In this document: positions 62,271-64,000 of the stretch, one piece after another
How positions within the stretch are numbered: the first letter of the stretch is position 1
How the letters are laid out: each line of letters starts with the position of its first letter
Source of the DNA: Maridesulfovibrio sp.
GTDB lineage: Bacteria; Desulfobacterota; Desulfovibrionia; Desulfovibrionales; Desulfovibrionaceae
DNA length: 64,000 nt
Reading direction: 5' to 3'
Assembly (NCBI RefSeq): GCF_963676065.1
Contig: NZ_OY780933.1
Span: forward strand, 2,892,122-2,956,121
Position numbers and translations under genes: made by a program
Notes under the pieces: model-generated
Seen by the model: the letters and a program-made list of their open reading frames with translations, nothing else
Databases searched by the model: none
Told to the model about the DNA's origin: nothing

Positions 62271-63386
62271 ATGAAAAGGTTCGCATCAACTTTATTTTTT
62301 ATCCTGATGATTGCAGGTATTCTCGCCGTCTTGCAATATGAGAACAACGGCCCTGACCTTAAGGCCGGAACTCACGAATTGCGGGCGACTGTTACCGCAG
62401 TAAATAATGAAGCCCTTGTGGAGATGGGGACGGCCCGCATCGGAGGCCAGCATGTTACGGCTATCCTGCAGGAAGGGGAGGCAAAGGGACAGACTGTTAT
62501 CGGAGTCAACCAGCTTTCAGGACAACCGGATATCGATGAAATTTTTCATCCCGGCGATACAATTCTCATGGCCGTACGCATAGTTGACGGAAAACCCGTT
62601 GAAGCACGGGCAGTCAATCAATATCGTCAGGGCTGGGAACTGGCTTTGTTCGGAATTTTTGTCGTTATTTTGCTGATATATGCCAAGGCTATCGGCCTGA
62701 AGGCATTATTCAGCTTCATCACCAGTTTTTACATTATCTGGAAATTCCTTATTCCGGGGCTGCTCGGCGGTGGTAACCCCATCCTTTTGACCGTAATTAC
62801 CCTTACTTTGCTCACCGTGGTGATCATTACTTCTGTCGCCGGATTCTCACGGGTAACGGCAGTGGCTACGCTTGGCACTCTCTGCGGTCTGCTGCTCGCG
62901 CTGACCCTGACTCTGTTTTTCGGAGAAAAGCTCAAGCTGGCAGGCATGACAGCCCCGTTTGCGACCCTGCTGATATTTTCAGGTCACTACAATCTCGATA
63001 TGCTCGATATTTTCTATTCCTCGGTTATTCTCGGAGCATCCGGTGCGGCAATGGATATAGCAATGGATGTCGCCGCATCCATGAATGAGGTGCTCGATAA
63101 AAAGCCGGACATATCTCGCAGGGAACTCATTCGGTCCGGTTTCAATGTAGGTCGCATGGTCACCGGAACTATGACCACAACTCTGCTCCTTGCTTATTCA
63201 GGCGGTTACCTGACCATGCTTATGGTTTTCGTTACCAAAGAAACTTCATTTACCCGCATGCTGAATTTTAAACTTGTGGCCGCGGAGATTTTCCGTACTT
63301 TGGTCGGTAGTGTCGGGCTGGTTATGGTGGCGCCGATAACGGCGATGCTGGCGGGATTCATCTTGTACAGAGTTGGCAAAAAATAA
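62271..63386 (+). CDS. YibE/F-family multi-pass membrane protein
   Basis: 371 residues. An N-terminal signal-anchor (FASTLFFILMIAGILAVLQYE) is followed by a beta-rich extracytoplasmic part (about 30-125, with GQTVIGVNQLSG). Seven or so membrane helices then begin at about 133 (LFGIFVVILLIYAKAIGLKALFSF). The segment GASGAAMDIAMDVAASMNEVL near 270 is characteristic of the YibE/F family. No biochemical role is established for it. I chose ATG 62271 (MKRFAS), preceded by GAGGT. The frame extends further to 62235 without a site. It lies between two terminators. Confidence 0.87.
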   Translation: MKRFASTLFFILMIAGILAVLQYENNGPDLKAGTHELRATVTAVNNEALVEMGTARIGGQHVTAILQEGEAKGQTVIGVNQLSGQPDIDEIFHPGDTILMAVRIVDGKPVEARAVNQYRQGWELALFGIFVVILLIYAKAIGLKALFSFITSFYIIWKFLIPGLLGGGNPILLTVITLTLLTVVIITSVAGFSRVTAVATLGTLCGLLLALTLTLFFGEKLKLAGMTAPFATLLIFSGHYNLDMLDIFYSSVILGASGAAMDIAMDVAASMNEVLDKKPDISRRELIRSGFNVGRMVTGTMTTTLLLAYSGGYLTMLMVFVTKETSFTRMLNFKLVAAEIFRTLVGSVGLVMVAPITAMLAGFILYRVGKK

Positions 63387-63392
63387 GATTAA

Positions 63393-63445
63393 AAAACAGC
63401 CGCAATATTCAGGATATCTTTCGTGATATTGCGGCTGTTTTAATT
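63393..63445 (+). terminator. Rho-independent terminator after the YibE/F gene
   Basis: AAAACAGCCGCAATAT and ATATTGCGGCTGTTTT form a 16-bp stem followed by TAATTTT. It may serve the convergent gene at 63515 too. Confidence 0.92.
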
Positions 63446-63514
63446 TTGTGGTCTTATTAAGAGTTACATGCGAAGCTAAATAGAGGCTTTGAAAGGGATG
63501 GCGGCAAGGGGAGG

Positions 63515-63982
63515 CTAGCTCCAGATAAATTTAAAAGGGCAGCATTCTCCGCCTTGTGCGAGAGTTGTTTCACGGACCATGCTCAGGTGCTCGCTGTATC
63601 CTTTGGCGAACGGTTCGTCTCGTGAGCAGGATAACAGAGTGCACAATTCTTCGGGTAACCCCATTGCGCGATATGATTCCTGATAACGACAGCGGACTAC
63701 TTTTATGGTCAATTCGTTCTCGTTGATGGAAATATCTGCAACTTCGATGGCGTTTTCTGTTTTCCACATTTCTACTACTGTTGAGAAATGCTCAAGGTTG
63801 GGATCATCAACCTTTGCGGCGAAAGCCCGACCAGCTTTAAGGGCTGATCTCTGCAGGTTTTCAGTTATGATCTGTAAAGCCTTTTCCTGACCGAATTGAT
63901 CGGTCATTGTGGCGTAAAGCTCGCCATAAAGTTCCGCTTCGATGAGGCGCCGGGAAATTTGTGATACAGGTTGTACTTTCAT
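63515..63982 (-). CDS. L-2-amino-thiazoline-4-carboxylic acid (ATC) hydrolase-like protein
   Basis: 155 residues, cytoplasmic. The C-terminal half carries the pattern of the ATC-hydrolase-like family: VRCRYQESYRAMGLPEELCTLLSC (read as CRYxExYRAMGLPEEL), then CSRDEPFAKGYSEHL and GGECCPFKF near the end, with conserved cysteines. Family members are annotated from the Pseudomonas enzyme of D,L-ATC to cysteine conversion, but most are uncharacterised. In a sulfur-reducing anaerobe a role in sulfur-compound handling is possible. The start ATG 63982 has only a weak GGA site. The gene is fully inside the window, 18 bases from its right end. Confidence 0.78.
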   Translation of the reverse strand: MKVQPVSQISRRLIEAELYGELYATMTDQFGQEKALQIITENLQRSALKAGRAFAAKVDDPNLEHFSTVVEMWKTENAIEVADISINENELTIKVVRCRYQESYRAMGLPEELCTLLSCSRDEPFAKGYSEHLSMVRETTLAQGGECCPFKFIWS

Positions 63983-64000
63983 AATTAATCCAAAAGAGTT

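Noticed and set aside
1-64000. CRISPR array, rRNA, intact transposase or prophage
   Set aside because: No regularly spaced repeats, rRNA sequence or complete transposase/phage genes were found. Only integrase fragments are present.

Overview
The window looks like chromosomal DNA from a marine, moderately AT-rich member of the Desulfovibrionales (Desulfovibrio or Maridesulfovibrio type). I infer this from the tig-clpP-clpX-lon order, the very high density of histidine kinases and response regulators, the sigma-54 wiring, the anion and sulfur-compound transporter families, and a giant CoA-activase type ASKHA protein typical of anaerobes. No rRNA, CRISPR array or intact insertion sequence was seen. 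One tRNA gene, tRNA-Arg(CCG), is present.

Left arm (1-8.9 kb, minus strand). One tightly packed operon reads leftward. It encodes a 1425-residue double-ASKHA CoA activase/dehydratase-like protein, a LolA-like periplasmic protein, two FtsX/LolCE-type permeases, a LolD-type ATPase, and a secreted beta-barrel-like protein that runs off the window. From 8.9 to 10.5 kb the DNA is decayed: an ASKHA-like 46-codon scrap, an intact HD-domain hydrolase, and the C-terminal part of a dead tyrosine integrase.

Centre (10.5-40.8 kb). A methyl-accepting chemotaxis protein is followed by a 25-kb signalling and transport array. It holds a membrane-bound AAA+ activator, seven histidine kinases, eight receiver proteins (one of them degenerate and one fused to CBS domains) and one NtrC-type regulator. 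It also holds two membrane-transport cassettes: a DASS/SLC13 carrier with a 50-residue membrane peptide and a Yip1 protein, and a TauE/SafE carrier with a two-pass periplasmic protein. Each cassette is tied to a PEP-synthase-like phosphotransfer protein that keeps the ATP-grasp and phosphohistidine domains but has an unfamiliar C-terminal domain in place of the PEP/pyruvate barrel. Three kinases share the same dCache sensor. At least three sigma-54 promoters (15246, 17252, 32709) head the transcription units. I read this as one integrated, poorly described system that controls anion or sulfur-compound transport.

Island scar (40.8-42.65 kb). Between the second PEP-synthase-like gene and tRNA-Arg lie an integrase fragment, a MarR regulator, a CatB/Vat-type acetyltransferase and a cluster of GTGTACC repeats. 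This looks like a decayed integrated element.

Right arm (42.6-64 kb). This part is mostly core: a PAS-containing chemotaxis receptor, a small membrane protein, AraC and LysE genes, and an Fnr/Crp regulator divergent from a BASS/ACR3-like permease with a perfect FNR-type palindrome between them. A small TPR protein follows behind a promoter overlapped by a Fur-like site. Then come tig, clpP, clpX, an orphan sensor kinase, and lon. After these lie a serine beta-lactamase-like hydrolase, a small secreted protein, an alkaline phosphatase behind a Pho-box-like repeat, a YibE/F membrane protein, and an ATC-hydrolase-like protein. Rho-independent terminators are clear after most units.
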